Assembly: GCF_904849725.1 (NCBI RefSeq)
Contig: NC_058519.1
Location: forward strand, 576,244,169 to 576,308,168
Source: Hordeum vulgare subsp. vulgare
Lineage: Eukaryota; Streptophyta; Magnoliopsida; Poales; Poaceae
DNA: 64,000 bases
Reading direction: 5' to 3'
Positions within the stretch are counted from its first letter, which is position 1, and each line of letters begins with the position of its first letter. This document shows positions 63,905 through 64,000 of this stretch, in pieces. Under the pieces are notes generated by a model. That model was not told the DNA's origin. It made no database searches and saw only the letters and a program-made list of their open reading frames with translations. The translations under genes were made by a program, and so were the position numbers.

Positions 63905-64000
63905 CTTTTTAAATATATTTTTGCGCCACGTGACAAGGATGACGCGGGACCGTGATCTATATGACCTCATTTTCTTATTTTTGACGATTACTGTGTGACT

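Overview
The whole window is one uninterrupted head-to-tail array of plant-type 5S ribosomal RNA genes, all on the + strand. I count 200 gene copies: the first is cut by the left edge, and the last copy's spacer is cut by the right edge. No protein-coding gene, tRNA, transposon body or other unique sequence is visible. Each unit is a 120-bp gene plus a non-transcribed spacer of about 180-200 bp. Unit lengths are mostly 298-346 bp, with extremes of 180 and 520 bp.

The gene matches the canonical angiosperm 5S rRNA. It starts GGATGCGATCATACC, carries the internal A box, intermediate element and C box, and ends GTTGCATTCCC. The spacer has the same order every time: a T5 / ATATA / T5 tract (Pol III terminator), a CACGTG hexamer, a conserved block with an A/T-rich stretch, a (TAG)n microsatellite that varies strongly in length, and a CATAAGG element about 28 bp upstream of the next gene. 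The host is therefore a plant nuclear genome. From memory, the start of the spacer resembles grass 5S spacers, so a monocot or grass is my best guess, at moderate confidence only.

The unexpected structure is above the unit level. Linked point variants and microsatellite shapes show that multi-gene blocks, not single units, have been duplicated. About 1-3.7 kb has a 6-unit repeat. 15.1-17.1 kb recurs at 29.0-30.9 kb. 18.4-29.7 kb holds three copies of an 11- to 13-unit block of 3.5-4.2 kb. 31.2-34.9 kb holds a 4-unit repeat of about 1.25 kb. 38.8-41.0 kb holds a 5-unit repeat and part of a second copy. 43.3-54.0 kb holds three copies of a block of 9 units (about 3.0 kb), one enlarged to 14 by an internal 5-unit duplication. 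56.5-60.3 kb holds a 6-unit repeat of about 1.93 kb. 62.6-63.8 kb holds a 2-unit repeat.

About 45 copies match the array consensus at every visible position by eye; most others carry one to four substitutions. Five copies are clearly broken: two truncated by deletion (30000, 34950), two with a damaged C box (35130, 62288) and one with a 46-bp internal duplication (60646). Positions p in the entries count from the first G of the gene, and changes are given relative to the array consensus. 'Spacer class' is the pair of bases nn in the spacer motif GGGAnnGTG (CC, GC, AC or CA). 'N' means class AC plus a linked GGTTGACG variant. 'Unit' is the distance to the start of the next copy.
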